Source: Pseudomonadota bacterium
GTDB taxonomy: Bacteria; Pseudomonadota; Gammaproteobacteria; Burkholderiales; Burkholderiaceae_C
Assembly: GCA_021808525.1 (NCBI GenBank)
Contig: JAKBBK010000015.1
Coordinates: 5,547-47,357 of the forward strand
Reading direction: 5' to 3'
DNA: 41,811 nucleotides
The notes beneath the pieces are model-generated. The model searched no databases, was not told where the DNA came from, and worked only from the letters and a program-made list of their open reading frames with translations. Numbering within the stretch: position 1 is the first letter of the stretch; each line of letters opens with the position of its first letter. Below, piece after piece: positions 10,105-17,584 of the stretch. The translations under genes were made by a program, and so were the position numbers.

Positions 10105-10590
10105 ATGTCTGCGCAGTGGATGGATCGCCTCGATTTCCGTGCACCGGATGCCTCCGGCTGCGCGCAGGTCTGGGCGTCCCGGCGCAACTGCTCCATCAGC
10201 CCGCGCCAGCTGCTGGGGTTTTTCGTGTCCCTGAGCCTGCTGTCGCTGCTGGTGGCGGGCCTGTGCTGGGTGAGCGGAGCCAAGCTGGTGACGCCGTTCA
10301 CCCTGCTGGAGCTTCTGGTCATGGCCGGCGCGCTGCTGGCCTACGCACGCCATGCGGCCGACCGGGAGCGCGTGGAATTCGGCCCGGAGTTCGTGGTCGT
10401 GGAATGGGAATGCGCCGGGCGCGTGGAGCGTACCGAGCTGCCGACCCGCCAGACCCGCATCCTGGTGCATGACAACGGCCTGATCGTGTTCAAGGCGGGG
10501 CAGGCGCAGGCCTTCGCCGGGCGGTACACGCGGGCCGAGCGCCGCGAGAAGCTGGCGCGCGAGCTGCGGCGCGCCCTGATTGCGGCCTGA
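10105..10590 (+). CDS. DUF2244 membrane protein of the cox cluster
   Basis: This 161-residue protein has two closely spaced transmembrane helices (about residues 36-58 and 64-80, LLGFFVSLSLLSLLVAGLCW and LLELLVMAGALLAYARHA). They are preceded by a short soluble segment with the R-N-C-S-I-S-P pattern and followed by a basic cytoplasmic domain (ADRERVEFGPEFVVVEWE). This architecture is DUF2244, which in Burkholderiales regularly stands directly before the cytochrome c oxidase genes. Its biochemical role is not established; a role in oxidase assembly is inferred from context. Its stop is immediately followed by an upstream in-frame GTG of coxB. Confidence 0.82.
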   Translation: MSAQWMDRLDFRAPDASGCAQVWASRRNCSISPRQLLGFFVSLSLLSLLVAGLCWVSGAKLVTPFTLLELLVMAGALLAYARHAADRERVEFGPEFVVVEWECAGRVERTELPTRQTRILVHDNGLIVFKAGQAQAFAGRYTRAERREKLARELRRALIAA

Positions 10591-10620
10591 GTGAAATCTT
10601 TCCATAAGGTGACATCGAAG

Positions 10621-11469
10621 ATGAAACTGAAGCACTATGCGACCCTGGCTTCGGCCTTGTTCGTCTCCACGGCGTTCGCCGCGAAGAGCCTGCCCGGGGG
10701 GCCGCAGGTCAACGGAATCGATTTCCAGCAGCCCGTCACCAGCATCGCCTACGACCAGCGCTGGCTGAACTACATGGTCATGCTGATCTGCCTGGCCATC
10801 GGCGTTCTGGTGTTCGGCGTGATGTTCTATTCGGTGATCAAGCACCGCAAGTCCAAGGGGGCGGTGCCCGCGAAGTTCCACGAGAGCACCACGGTCGAGG
10901 TGATCTGGACCGTCATCCCGCTGATCATCGTGATCGCCATGGTGATCCCGGCGACCAAGGTGGTGCTCGCGCAGGAAGACGTGGGCCACTCCTTCATGAC
11001 CGTCAAGGTCACCGGCTACCAGTGGAAGTGGAGCTACGACTACCTGGACGGCCCGGGCAAGGGCATTTCCTTCTACTCCACGCTGACCACGCCGATGGCC
11101 GAGGTCTACGGCAAGGAGCCCAAGCCCGACAACTACCTGCTGCAGGTCGACCATCCGCTGGTGGTGCCGGTCAACGAGAAGGTGCGCATCCTGACCACCT
11201 CGGCCGACGTGCTGCACGGCTGGTACGTGCCGGCCTTCGGCGTGCAGATGGACGCCATTCCCGGCGCCACGCGCGAGACCTGGTTCAAGGTGGAAAAGCC
11301 CGGCACCTACTACGGCCAGTGCGCGCAGATCTGCGGCAAGGGACATGCCTTCATGCCCATCGTGGTCAAGGTGCTGCCTCTGGACCAGTACCAGGCCTGG
11401 GTGCAGTCGACCCGGGCCGAGCTGAAGAAGGACGGCGGCTCCTTCCCGCCCTCCGGCGCGGTCAGCTGA
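10621..11469 (+). CDS. coxB: cytochrome c oxidase subunit II
   Basis: This 282-residue subunit accepts electrons from cytochrome c through the binuclear CuA centre. The signal peptide is MKLKHYATLASALFVSTAFA. Two transmembrane helices follow (about 45-70 and 88-110), then a cupredoxin domain with the Trp-rich electron-entry segment VTGYQWKWSYDY. CuA ligands are visible: His in VLHGWYVPAFG and C234, C238, H242, M245 in CAQICGKGHAFM. The residue between the cysteines is Gln236, where aa3 oxidases normally have Glu. An in-frame GTG at 10591 would add 10 residues; ATG 10621 gives a cleaner signal peptide and has AAGGTG upstream. coxA, which usually follows directly, is absent. Confidence 0.95.
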   Translation: MKLKHYATLASALFVSTAFAAKSLPGGPQVNGIDFQQPVTSIAYDQRWLNYMVMLICLAIGVLVFGVMFYSVIKHRKSKGAVPAKFHESTTVEVIWTVIPLIIVIAMVIPATKVVLAQEDVGHSFMTVKVTGYQWKWSYDYLDGPGKGISFYSTLTTPMAEVYGKEPKPDNYLLQVDHPLVVPVNEKVRILTTSADVLHGWYVPAFGVQMDAIPGATRETWFKVEKPGTYYGQCAQICGKGHAFMPIVVKVLPLDQYQAWVQSTRAELKKDGGSFPPSGAVS

Positions 11470-11506
11470 GCGGCGCGTGTCCGACGCATCCTCCCGGTCT
11501 CCGGCC

Positions 11507-11620
11507 ATGTCCCGACTTCCCGCCGACAAGCGTCGCAGCAACCTGCGCCTGGCTCTGATCACGCTGAGCATCGCCGTCGTGCTGCTCGTCGGGTTCATCC
11601 TGCGCTGGACCCTGCTGTGA
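11507..11620 (+). CDS. cytochrome oxidase small assembly protein
   Basis: This 37-residue ORF has a basic N terminus (MSRLPADKRRSNLRL) followed by one transmembrane helix (ALITLSIAVVLLVGFIL). It matches the short single-span protein annotated as cytochrome oxidase small assembly protein in Burkholderiales, which normally lies between coxA and ctaG. Here it lies 37 bp after coxB and 39 bp before DUF2970, so both usual neighbours are missing. Function in oxidase assembly is inferred from this conserved position. Confidence 0.8.
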   Translation: MSRLPADKRRSNLRLALITLSIAVVLLVGFILRWTLL

Positions 11621-11659
11621 CGCCCTCCCGTCACGGCAGGGGCTGATCCCTCGCGCATC

Positions 11660-11854
11660 ATGGGCTCCTTTCTCAGCGCCTTCCGGGCCATCTTCTGGGC
11701 CTTCCTGGGCGTGCGCAAGTCGAAGGACCGCGAGCGCGACTTCGCGAACCTGAACATCCTCCATATCGTCATCGCAGGCCTGGTCGGCGCCGCGCTGTTC
11801 GTCGGCCTGCTGATGTTGATCGTGCATTGGGTCATTTCCAACCCTCATTCCTAA
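11660..11854 (+). CDS. DUF2970 small membrane protein of the cox cluster
   Basis: This 64-residue protein has an amphipathic N terminus (FLSAFRAIFWAFLGVRKSKD) and one C-terminal transmembrane helix (LHIVIAGLVGAALFVGLLMLIV). The family is DUF2970, typically found between ctaG and coxC in betaproteobacteria. Here ctaG is absent upstream. It ends 16 bp before coxC. Role unknown beyond its constant association with cytochrome oxidase genes. Confidence 0.8.
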   Translation: MGSFLSAFRAIFWAFLGVRKSKDRERDFANLNILHIVIAGLVGAALFVGLLMLIVHWVISNPHS

Positions 11855-11870
11855 CGTCGAGGAAGACAAT

Positions 11871-12728
11871 ATGTCGTCATCCAGCCAACCCTCGGGTTAT
11901 TTCGTTCCGAGTCCATCACCCTTCCCGGTGATGGCGGCCACCTGCCTGGTGGCCATGGCCTTCGGCGCCGGCCTGTGGTTCAACGACGTCCCGCATGCGC
12001 AGTGGCTGCTGCTGGTGGGCCTGCTGGGCTTCCTGGGCACGCTGTACAAGTGGTTCGGGCGCGCCATCTCGGAAAGCGAGGGGGGCCTGCACAACCAGGC
12101 GGTGGATTCGTCCTTCCGCTGGAGCATGAGCTGGTTCATTTTTTCCGAGGTGATGTTCTTCGCCTCGTTCTTCGGGGCCCTCTACTACGCGCGGGTGTGG
12201 GCGTTGCCCGACCTGGCCGCCTTGCACAACCAGGTGCTGTGGCCGCATTTCCAGGCGGCCTGGCCCAGCGTCGGCCCCGGCGGGCTGATCCCCGCGGTGC
12301 ATGCCATGGACCCCTGGCCCATCCCGACGATCAACACCGCGCTGCTGCTGACCTCCGGCCTGACGCTGACCATCTCCCACCATGCGCTGCGCGCCGATCA
12401 TCGCCGCAAGGCCATTTTCTGGCTGTCGCTGACCATCGCGCTGGGCGTGGCCTTCCTGTTCATGCAGGGCTTCGAGTACCACCACGCCTACACCGAGATG
12501 GGGCTGAAGCTGACCTCGGGCATCTACGGCGCGACCTTTTTCATGCTCACCGGCTTCCACGGCTTCCACGTGTTCCTGGGAGCGACCATGCTCTCCGTGG
12601 TGCTGTACCGCCTGGTGCGCGGGGATTTCGAGGCCGACCACCATTTCGCCTTCGAAGGCGCCGCCTGGTACTGGCACTTCGTCGACGTGGTGTGGTTGCT
12701 GCTGTACGTGCTGGTGTACTGGCTGTGA
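11871..12728 (+). CDS. coxC: cytochrome c oxidase subunit III
   Basis: This 285-residue integral membrane protein has seven predicted spans. Family hallmarks are WSMSWFIFSEVMFFASFFGALYYAR with the conserved Glu, the His-rich TISHHAL, GFEYHHAYTEM, TGFHGFHVFLG and the terminal WYWHFVDVVWLLLYVLVYW. Subunit III stabilises subunit I and shapes the oxygen and proton entry region. It is a free-standing subunit, not a CoxA-CoxC fusion, which makes the missing coxA more striking. ATG at 11871 follows GAGGAAG. Two hairpins lie downstream. Confidence 0.95.
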   Translation: MSSSSQPSGYFVPSPSPFPVMAATCLVAMAFGAGLWFNDVPHAQWLLLVGLLGFLGTLYKWFGRAISESEGGLHNQAVDSSFRWSMSWFIFSEVMFFASFFGALYYARVWALPDLAALHNQVLWPHFQAAWPSVGPGGLIPAVHAMDPWPIPTINTALLLTSGLTLTISHHALRADHRRKAIFWLSLTIALGVAFLFMQGFEYHHAYTEMGLKLTSGIYGATFFMLTGFHGFHVFLGATMLSVVLYRLVRGDFEADHHFAFEGAAWYWHFVDVVWLLLYVLVYWL

Positions 12729-12734
12729 TGCCCG

Positions 12735-12765
12735 GGGGCGCCGCGCCGCCTGGCGGCGGCGCCCC
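12735..12765. terminator. G/C hairpin after coxC
   Basis: GGGGCGCCGC (12735-12744) pairs with GCGGCGCCCC (12756-12765), a perfect 10-bp stem with an 11-nt loop, immediately after the coxC stop. No T-tract follows. Confidence 0.5.
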
Positions 12766-12772
12766 GGAAGCG

Positions 12773-12795
12773 GCGGCCGCGCGGAGCGCGGCCGC
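12773..12795. terminator. second G/C hairpin between coxC and DUF2909
   Basis: GCGGCCGCG (12773-12781) and CGCGGCCGC (12787-12795) form a perfect 9-bp stem with a 5-nt loop. It lies between the convergent coxC and DUF2909 genes and could stop transcription from both sides, although no T-tract is present. Confidence 0.5.
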
Positions 12796-12815
12796 CCGCA
12801 CAGGCTCGCGAGGGT

Positions 12816-13028
12816 TCAGCGCGGGCTCAGCGGAATGCCGCTGGGGTGGATCCACCCCATCCTGTAGCTCAGCAGGATGAACAGGAACAACAGGATCGAG
12901 AATCCGATCCGGAACGTCAGGGCGTTGACCGCGCGGTTGGACTTGCCCTTGTCCTTCATCACGAAGTACAGCCCGGAGAACAGGCTGCCGAGGATGAGCA
13001 CGAAGGCGATGAGGACGACGATGCGCAA
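12816..13028 (-). CDS. DUF2909 small membrane protein
   Basis: This 70-residue protein has two transmembrane helices (RIVVLIAFVLILGSLFSGLYFVM and RIGFSILLFLFILLSYRMGW) joined by the basic loop KDKGKSNRAVNALTF, typical of DUF2909, the twin transmembrane protein of betaproteobacterial cox clusters. I chose the TTG at 13028 because it begins directly at the conserved RIVVLI and has AGGAG about 8 bases upstream; no ATG or GTG fits. It is antisense to its neighbours and starts only 30 bp from the SURF1 start, so the two share a very short divergent control region. Confidence 0.75.
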   Translation of the reverse strand: MRIVVLIAFVLILGSLFSGLYFVMKDKGKSNRAVNALTFRIGFSILLFLFILLSYRMGWIHPSGIPLSPR

Positions 13029-13058
13029 GGCTGGGCTCCTGCTTGGGTGAATGAGGTG

Positions 13059-13832
13059 ATGTCGAAGCCGATTGTCCCACCGGCTGCGCCGCAAGGTGCG
13101 GCGCCCGGCTTGCGACCGCGGGAAATCTTGACCGTGATCGCCTCGCTGGCGCTGATCGCGCTGCTCGCGCGGCTGGGCGTGTGGCAGCTCGATCGCGCGC
13201 ACTACAAGCAGGCGCTGGCGGCGAGCATCGCCAGCCGCGAGCACATGCCCGGCCTGGAACTGGGCCCGCGGGGCGTGGATTTCGCCCGCGCCGAATGGCG
13301 CCCGGTGCACGCGCGCGGCACCTGGGCCGGCGCACTGACCGTGTACCTGCAGAATCGCCAGTACCAGGGGGTCAGCGGTTTCTGGGTGTTCACGCCCTTG
13401 CGCCTGGCGGGCTCGGACACCTACGTGATGGTCGAGCGCGGCTGGGCGGGCCCCGACACCCACGCGCCGATGCTGGTGCCGCCCATTCCCAGCCCGCCGG
13501 GCATGGTGGAGGTGCGCGGGCGCATTGCACCCGCACCGTCCCAATGGTTTTCTTTCGCCAAAGACCCTCCTGGCGCCATGGTGCGCCAGAATGTCCAACT
13601 TCCCCAGTTCGCCGCCTACCACCACATCCGTCTCCTGCCCTACGTGATCCAGCAACTGGGCACGGACGACGAGGGACTGGTGCGCGACTGGCCCGCTCCG
13701 GATCTCGGCATGCAGACCAACTACGGCTACGCCTTCCAGTGGTTCGCGATGAGCGCGACCTGCATGGGGCTGCTCGTGTACTTCACCACGCGCACCCTGC
13801 GCCGTCGGCGCGCCGCGGGGGGCTCGCGATGA
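13059..13832 (+). CDS. SURF1 family cytochrome oxidase biogenesis protein
   Basis: This 257-residue protein has N-terminal and C-terminal transmembrane helices (LTVIASLALIALLARLGVWQL and FQWFAMSATCMGLLVYF) flanking a periplasmic domain. SURF1 hallmarks are GVWQLDRAHYKQAL, the extended segment NRQYQGVSGFWVFTPLRL, and VERGWAGPD. SURF1 proteins bind heme a and help insert it into subunit I. ATG 13059 was chosen; an in-frame GTG at 13047 would add four residues. Its stop overlaps the next start by four bases (ATGA), so the two are translationally coupled. Its substrate, subunit I, is not encoded here. Confidence 0.92.
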   Translation: MSKPIVPPAAPQGAAPGLRPREILTVIASLALIALLARLGVWQLDRAHYKQALAASIASREHMPGLELGPRGVDFARAEWRPVHARGTWAGALTVYLQNRQYQGVSGFWVFTPLRLAGSDTYVMVERGWAGPDTHAPMLVPPIPSPPGMVEVRGRIAPAPSQWFSFAKDPPGAMVRQNVQLPQFAAYHHIRLLPYVIQQLGTDDEGLVRDWPAPDLGMQTNYGYAFQWFAMSATCMGLLVYFTTRTLRRRRAAGGSR

Positions 13833-14527
13833 AGGCGCTGCAGGCGAATCCGGCGCCGGCGGGCAGGCCCGGCGTGCCGCGCAGGCGAGCCGCCCTGTGG
13901 TGGCTGGCAGCCGTGGTGCTGTTGCCCCTGCTGGCCACGCTGTACGTGGGCCTGGTGGAGCATCGCGGAGGCAAGCCCGCGTACGGCGAACTCGTGCAGC
14001 CCCAGCGCCCGGTGCCGCGCCTGAGCCTGCGCACCCTCGACGGCAAGCCCTTCGAGCTGCGCAGTCTCAACGGCTACTGGCTGATGCTGGTGGCGGCACC
14101 CGCGTCCTGCGACGCCGCCTGCCAGCGTCTGTTGTTCGACATGCGCCAGTTCTACCTGGCCTCCGGCAACGACCAGTACCGGGTGGCCCGCGTCTGGCTG
14201 GTCACCGACGGCGCTGCGGTGAACCCCGGGGTGCTGGCGCCGGCCGCCGGAACGGTGATCCTGCGCGCCGACCCCGCCCAACTGCGCGCCTGGCTGCCGC
14301 TGGCCCGGGGCGAGGGCCTGCAGGGCCCCATGTGGCTGGTGGACCCGCTGGGCAACCTGATGCTGCGATTTCCCGCGGGCTTCGATCCGGTACGCGCGCT
14401 CGGCGTGTTCGGCAAGCTGCTCTACAACACCCAGTCCTGGAAGTCGCGGCGCCTGCAGCCGCTGCCGATCGCCAGGGATCCATCCGTCCCCGGCCCTGGT
14501 GCCGCGGGCGCGGGGGCCAAGCCATGA
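13829..14527 (+). CDS. SCO-like thioredoxin-fold membrane protein of the cox cluster
   Basis: This 232-residue protein has one N-terminal transmembrane helix (about residues 23-42) and a thioredoxin-like domain. The domain opens with VPRLSLRTLDGKPFELRSLNGYW and carries a C-D-A-A-C motif in PASCDAACQRL, the spacing of the CXXXC copper site of SCO proteins. SCO proteins deliver copper to CuA of subunit II. It is shorter in conserved features than classical SCO1/SenC and I do not see the distal copper-ligand His clearly, so a redox or assembly role is also possible. Overlaps SURF1 and ctaA by four bases each. Confidence 0.75.
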   Translation: MKALQANPAPAGRPGVPRRRAALWWLAAVVLLPLLATLYVGLVEHRGGKPAYGELVQPQRPVPRLSLRTLDGKPFELRSLNGYWLMLVAAPASCDAACQRLLFDMRQFYLASGNDQYRVARVWLVTDGAAVNPGVLAPAAGTVILRADPAQLRAWLPLARGEGLQGPMWLVDPLGNLMLRFPAGFDPVRALGVFGKLLYNTQSWKSRRLQPLPIARDPSVPGPGAAGAGAKP

Positions 14528-15708
14528 TGAGTCCGTCGCTTCCGTCCAATCTGGTGCACAACATGTACCAGGCCGTCCCCACCGTCTGGTTGTTCTCGCT
14601 GCACTGGCTGCAGGCCGGCATGTGGCTGATCGGCCTGCTGCTGGTGGTCTGGGCGGGCATGCGCATGCGCTGGTCGCGCCTGGTGGCGCTGCTGGTGTTC
14701 CTGACCATGGACCTGGTCATGTTCGGGGCCTTCGTGCGCCTGACCGACGCGGGTCTGGGCTGTCCCGACTGGCCGGGTTGCTACGGGCGTCTCACGCCCG
14801 CGCAGGCGCATGTGCAGATCCACCAGGCGGTGGCCGAGGAGGGCGGCACCCAGGGCAACGTGAGCCCCTTCAAGGCCTGGGTGGAAATGATCCACCGCTA
14901 CGTGGCCACCATCATCGGCGCCCTGATCACGGTGATGGCCGCGCGCGCGCTGTGGGCTCGCAGGAAGGGGCAGGCCCTGCGCGTGGGGCTGCCGCTGCTG
15001 TTGTTCGCATGGATCATCGTGCAGGGCATGTTCGGTGCCTGGACCGTCACCCTGCTGCTCAAGCCGCTGATCGTCACCCTGCACCTGATGGGGGGCATCG
15101 TGCTGCTGCTGCTGGCGGCCTGGTTCTGGATGCGCAACCGCCCCGACATGCAGCCGCTGGACGCCGGGGCCGCCACGCGCTGGCTCACCCTCGTCGCGCT
15201 GGCCGGGCTGCTGGTGCAGATCTTCCTGGGCGGCTGGGTGAGCACCAACTACGCCGCGCTGGCCTGCTCGGGCTTTCCCACCTGCAACGGCAGCTGGAAC
15301 CCGCCAGCCGACTGGAGCGCCGGTTTCACCATGTGGCGTGACCTCGGGCGCATGCCCGACGGCTCGGCGATCACCCTGCAGGCGCTGATTGCCATCCATT
15401 GGGCGCATCGGCTGTTCGCCGTGGTGGCTTCCGCGCTGGTGCTCGGCGCCGCCGGCATGCTGGCGCGCCTGCGCGAACTTCGGCGACTCGCGGCCTGGCT
15501 GGTGCTGGCGCTGCTGACCCAGATCGCCCTGGGCGTCAGCGTGGTGCTGCTGCAACACCCGCTGGTGCCCGCGGTGGCCCACAATGGAGTGGCGGCACTG
15601 ATGGTGCTGCTCTTGACCACTGCGGCCTGGCGCACCTCGGGTGGGCGCCGGGAACGCCGCGCTGCCGCGCCGCCGGCAGGAATGCAACCCGTGCAAGGCC
15701 AATCATGA
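14524..15708 (+). CDS. ctaA: heme A synthase (COX15/CtaA)
   Basis: This 394-residue membrane protein converts heme O to heme A, the cofactor of aa3-type oxidases. It has two four-helix halves. The first has [17 protein letters not shown] and the heme-ligand region [13 protein letters not shown]; the second has [19 protein letters not shown] and [14 protein letters not shown], with His ligands and paired cysteines as in proteobacterial COX15. ATG 14524 overlaps the preceding TGA, and the stop overlaps the ctaB start. Its presence indicates that the organism makes a heme A oxidase even though coxA is not here. Confidence 0.95.
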   Translation: MMSPSLPSNLVHNMYQAVPTVWLFSLHWLQAGMWLIGLLLVVWAGMRMRWSRLVALLVFLTMDLVMFGAFVRLTDAGLGCPDWPGCYGRLTPAQAHVQIHQAVAEEGGTQGNVSPFKAWVEMIHRYVATIIGALITVMAARALWARRKGQALRVGLPLLLFAWIIVQGMFGAWTVTLLLKPLIVTLHLMGGIVLLLLAAWFWMRNRPDMQPLDAGAATRWLTLVALAGLLVQIFLGGWVSTNYAALACSGFPTCNGSWNPPADWSAGFTMWRDLGRMPDGSAITLQALIAIHWAHRLFAVVASALVLGAAGMLARLRELRRLAAWLVLALLTQIALGVSVVLLQHPLVPAVAHNGVAALMVLLLTTAAWRTSGGRRERRAAAPPAGMQPVQGQS

Positions 15709-16604
15709 AAACCGGCTCTCTTTCCCAGCCCCCAGGCGCCGTGCGCGTCGTTTCCCAACTCTACGCGCTGACCAAGCCGCGGGTGGTGCAGCTGATCGTG
15801 TTCTGCGCGGTCATCGGCATGTTCCTGTCGCAGCCCGGGCTGCCCGACTGGCGCCCGCTGCTGGCCGCCACGGCGGGCATCTGGCTGGTGGCCAGCGCCG
15901 CCGCGGCCTTCAATTGCCTGGTGGAGCAGAAGATCGATGCCGTCATGCGCCGCACCTCCTGGCGCCCCTCGGCCACGGGCGAGCTGGGCAGCGCGCCGAT
16001 CCTCGTGTTCTCCGGCCTGCTGTGCAGCTCCGGCATGGCCCTGCTGTACACCCAGGTCAACGCGCTGACCATGTGGCTGACCTTCGGCACCTTCATCGGC
16101 TACGCGGTGATCTACACGGTGCTGCTCAAGCCGGCGACCCCGCAGAACATCGTCATCGGAGGCGCTTCCGGCGCCATGCCCCCGGTGCTGGGCTGGGCCG
16201 CGATGACCAACTCGGTGTCGGCGCAGGCGCTGATCCTGTTCCTCATCATCTTCCTGTGGACTCCGCCGCATTTCTGGGCGCTGGCGCTGTATCGCACCGA
16301 GGATTACCGCAAATCGGGCCTGCCGATGCTTCCGGTGACCCATGGTTCGCGCTACACGCGGCTGCAGGCCCTGCTGTACACCCTGCTGCTCACGGTGGTG
16401 AGCCTCATGCCCTGGGCCATGCACACGGCCGGGCTGATCTACGCGCTCAGCGCGCTGGCCCTCGGAGGCGTGTTCATCGCCTACGCCACCAGGCTGCTGC
16501 GCGAGTACAGCGATGCGCTGGCGCGGGCCATGTTCCGCTACTCCATCGTCTACCTCTCGCTGCTGTTCGCGGCCATGCTGGTCGACCACTACCTGCGTTT
16601 CTGA
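15705..16604 (+). CDS. ctaB: protoheme IX farnesyltransferase (heme O synthase)
   Basis: This 299-residue UbiA-superfamily prenyltransferase adds a farnesyl group to heme B. The allylic-diphosphate/Mg motif is [15 protein letters not shown] (N-X3-E-X3-D form); the second conserved block is [32 protein letters not shown], diagnostic of CyoE/CtaB. About nine transmembrane helices are visible. Overlaps ctaA by four bases and ends the assembly run; a SenC/SCO gene that often follows is not found, the next gene being gluQ. Confidence 0.95.
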   Translation: MKTGSLSQPPGAVRVVSQLYALTKPRVVQLIVFCAVIGMFLSQPGLPDWRPLLAATAGIWLVASAAAAFNCLVEQKIDAVMRRTSWRPSATGELGSAPILVFSGLLCSSGMALLYTQVNALTMWLTFGTFIGYAVIYTVLLKPATPQNIVIGGASGAMPPVLGWAAMTNSVSAQALILFLIIFLWTPPHFWALALYRTEDYRKSGLPMLPVTHGSRYTRLQALLYTLLLTVVSLMPWAMHTAGLIYALSALALGGVFIAYATRLLREYSDALARAMFRYSIVYLSLLFAAMLVDHYLRF

Positions 16605-16640
16605 AGTCGCGTCCGTGAAGTCCTTCGCCGCGCGCGGTCC

Positions 16641-17558
16641 GTGAGCGCCTACGTCGGACGCTTCGCTCCTTCGCCCAGCGGGCCGCTGCATGCCGGCTCG
16701 CTGGTGGCGGCCCTGGGTTCCTGGCTGGACGCGCGCGCGCAAGGCGGGCGCTGGCTGGTGCGCATCGAGGATGTCGACACCCGGCGCTGCGTGCCCGGGG
16801 CCGACCTGCGCATCCTGCAGCAACTCGAGGCCTGCGGCTTGCGGGCCGATGCCCCCGTGTGCTGGCAGTCCCGGCGCGGCGAGGCCTACGCGCAGGCGCT
16901 GGAGGAGCTGCTGCGCGTCGGCGCCGCCTATGCCTGCAGCTGCTCGCGTCGCGACCTGGAACGTTCCGGCGCGCCCCTGGGCCCGGGGGGCGAGCGCGTG
17001 TATCCAGGCACCTGTCGAGCCGGCCCCCGAGGCGCGCCGCGCGCCTGGCGCCTGCGCCTGCCTGCCGGCGACGCGGCCTGCGTGCGCTGGCACTGCGCCC
17101 GCCTCGGCGATCAGCAGGAATGGGTGGATCGCACGGTAGGCGACTTCGTGCTGCGACGCGCCGACGGCGACTGGGCCTACCAGCTCGCGGTGGTGGTGGA
17201 CGACGCGGCGCAGCAGGTCAGCGAGGTGGTGCGGGGCGAAGACCTGGCGGGCTCCACCGCCCGCCAGATCCTGCTGCAGCGCGCGCTGGGCTTGCCCACG
17301 CCGCGCTATCTGCACCTGCCGCTGCTGCTGGACGACCGGGGGCGCAAGTTGTCCAAGTCGGAGCATGCGCAGGGCCTGGTGCCGGGCGTGCGGGCGCTGC
17401 GCGACGCCGCGACCGTGCTGGGCCTGCATCCGGCGGGCGCGACGGTGGGCGAAGTGCTGGAATCGGCGCTGCGGGAATGGCCGGGCCTGCGCCGGCGCTG
17501 GGAGAGCATCGGGCCGCGACAGCCCGCGGCGGGCGCCCCGGGCGCGGTCGGCGGCTGA
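16641..17558 (+). CDS. gluQ: glutamyl-Q tRNA(Asp) synthetase
   Basis: This 305-residue paralogue of the GluRS catalytic domain attaches glutamate to the queuosine base of tRNA-Asp. The class I HIGH-like motif is HAGS (residue 17) in [19 protein letters not shown], and the KMSKS-like loop is KLSKSEHA. A zinc-site pattern CSCSR...YPGTC is present, and the anticodon-binding domain is absent, as expected. The start is GTG because the family begins directly with the Rossmann strand [11 protein letters not shown]. It pairs logically with queE at 19108, an enzyme of queuosine synthesis. Confidence 0.94.
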   Translation: MSAYVGRFAPSPSGPLHAGSLVAALGSWLDARAQGGRWLVRIEDVDTRRCVPGADLRILQQLEACGLRADAPVCWQSRRGEAYAQALEELLRVGAAYACSCSRRDLERSGAPLGPGGERVYPGTCRAGPRGAPRAWRLRLPAGDAACVRWHCARLGDQQEWVDRTVGDFVLRRADGDWAYQLAVVVDDAAQQVSEVVRGEDLAGSTARQILLQRALGLPTPRYLHLPLLLDDRGRKLSKSEHAQGLVPGVRALRDAATVLGLHPAGATVGEVLESALREWPGLRRRWESIGPRQPAAGAPGAVGG

Positions 17559-17564
17559 GTCGCT

Positions 17565-17579
17565 GCGGGCTCGTCCCGC
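17565..17579. terminator. small hairpin between gluQ and the helicase gene
   Basis: GCGGG (17565-17569) pairs with CCCGC (17575-17579) around a 5-nt loop in the 26-bp gap between convergent genes. The stem is short and without a T-tract, so this is a weak candidate. Confidence 0.25.
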
Positions 17580-17584
17580 GGGGC

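Noticed and set aside
11470-11660. Degenerate coxA or ctaG fragments in the gaps of the cox cluster
   Set aside because: The gaps of 37 and 39 bp are filled by short leader sequences; none of the His-rich helix motifs of subunit I or the CFCF-type motif of Cox11 appears in any frame here or elsewhere in the window.
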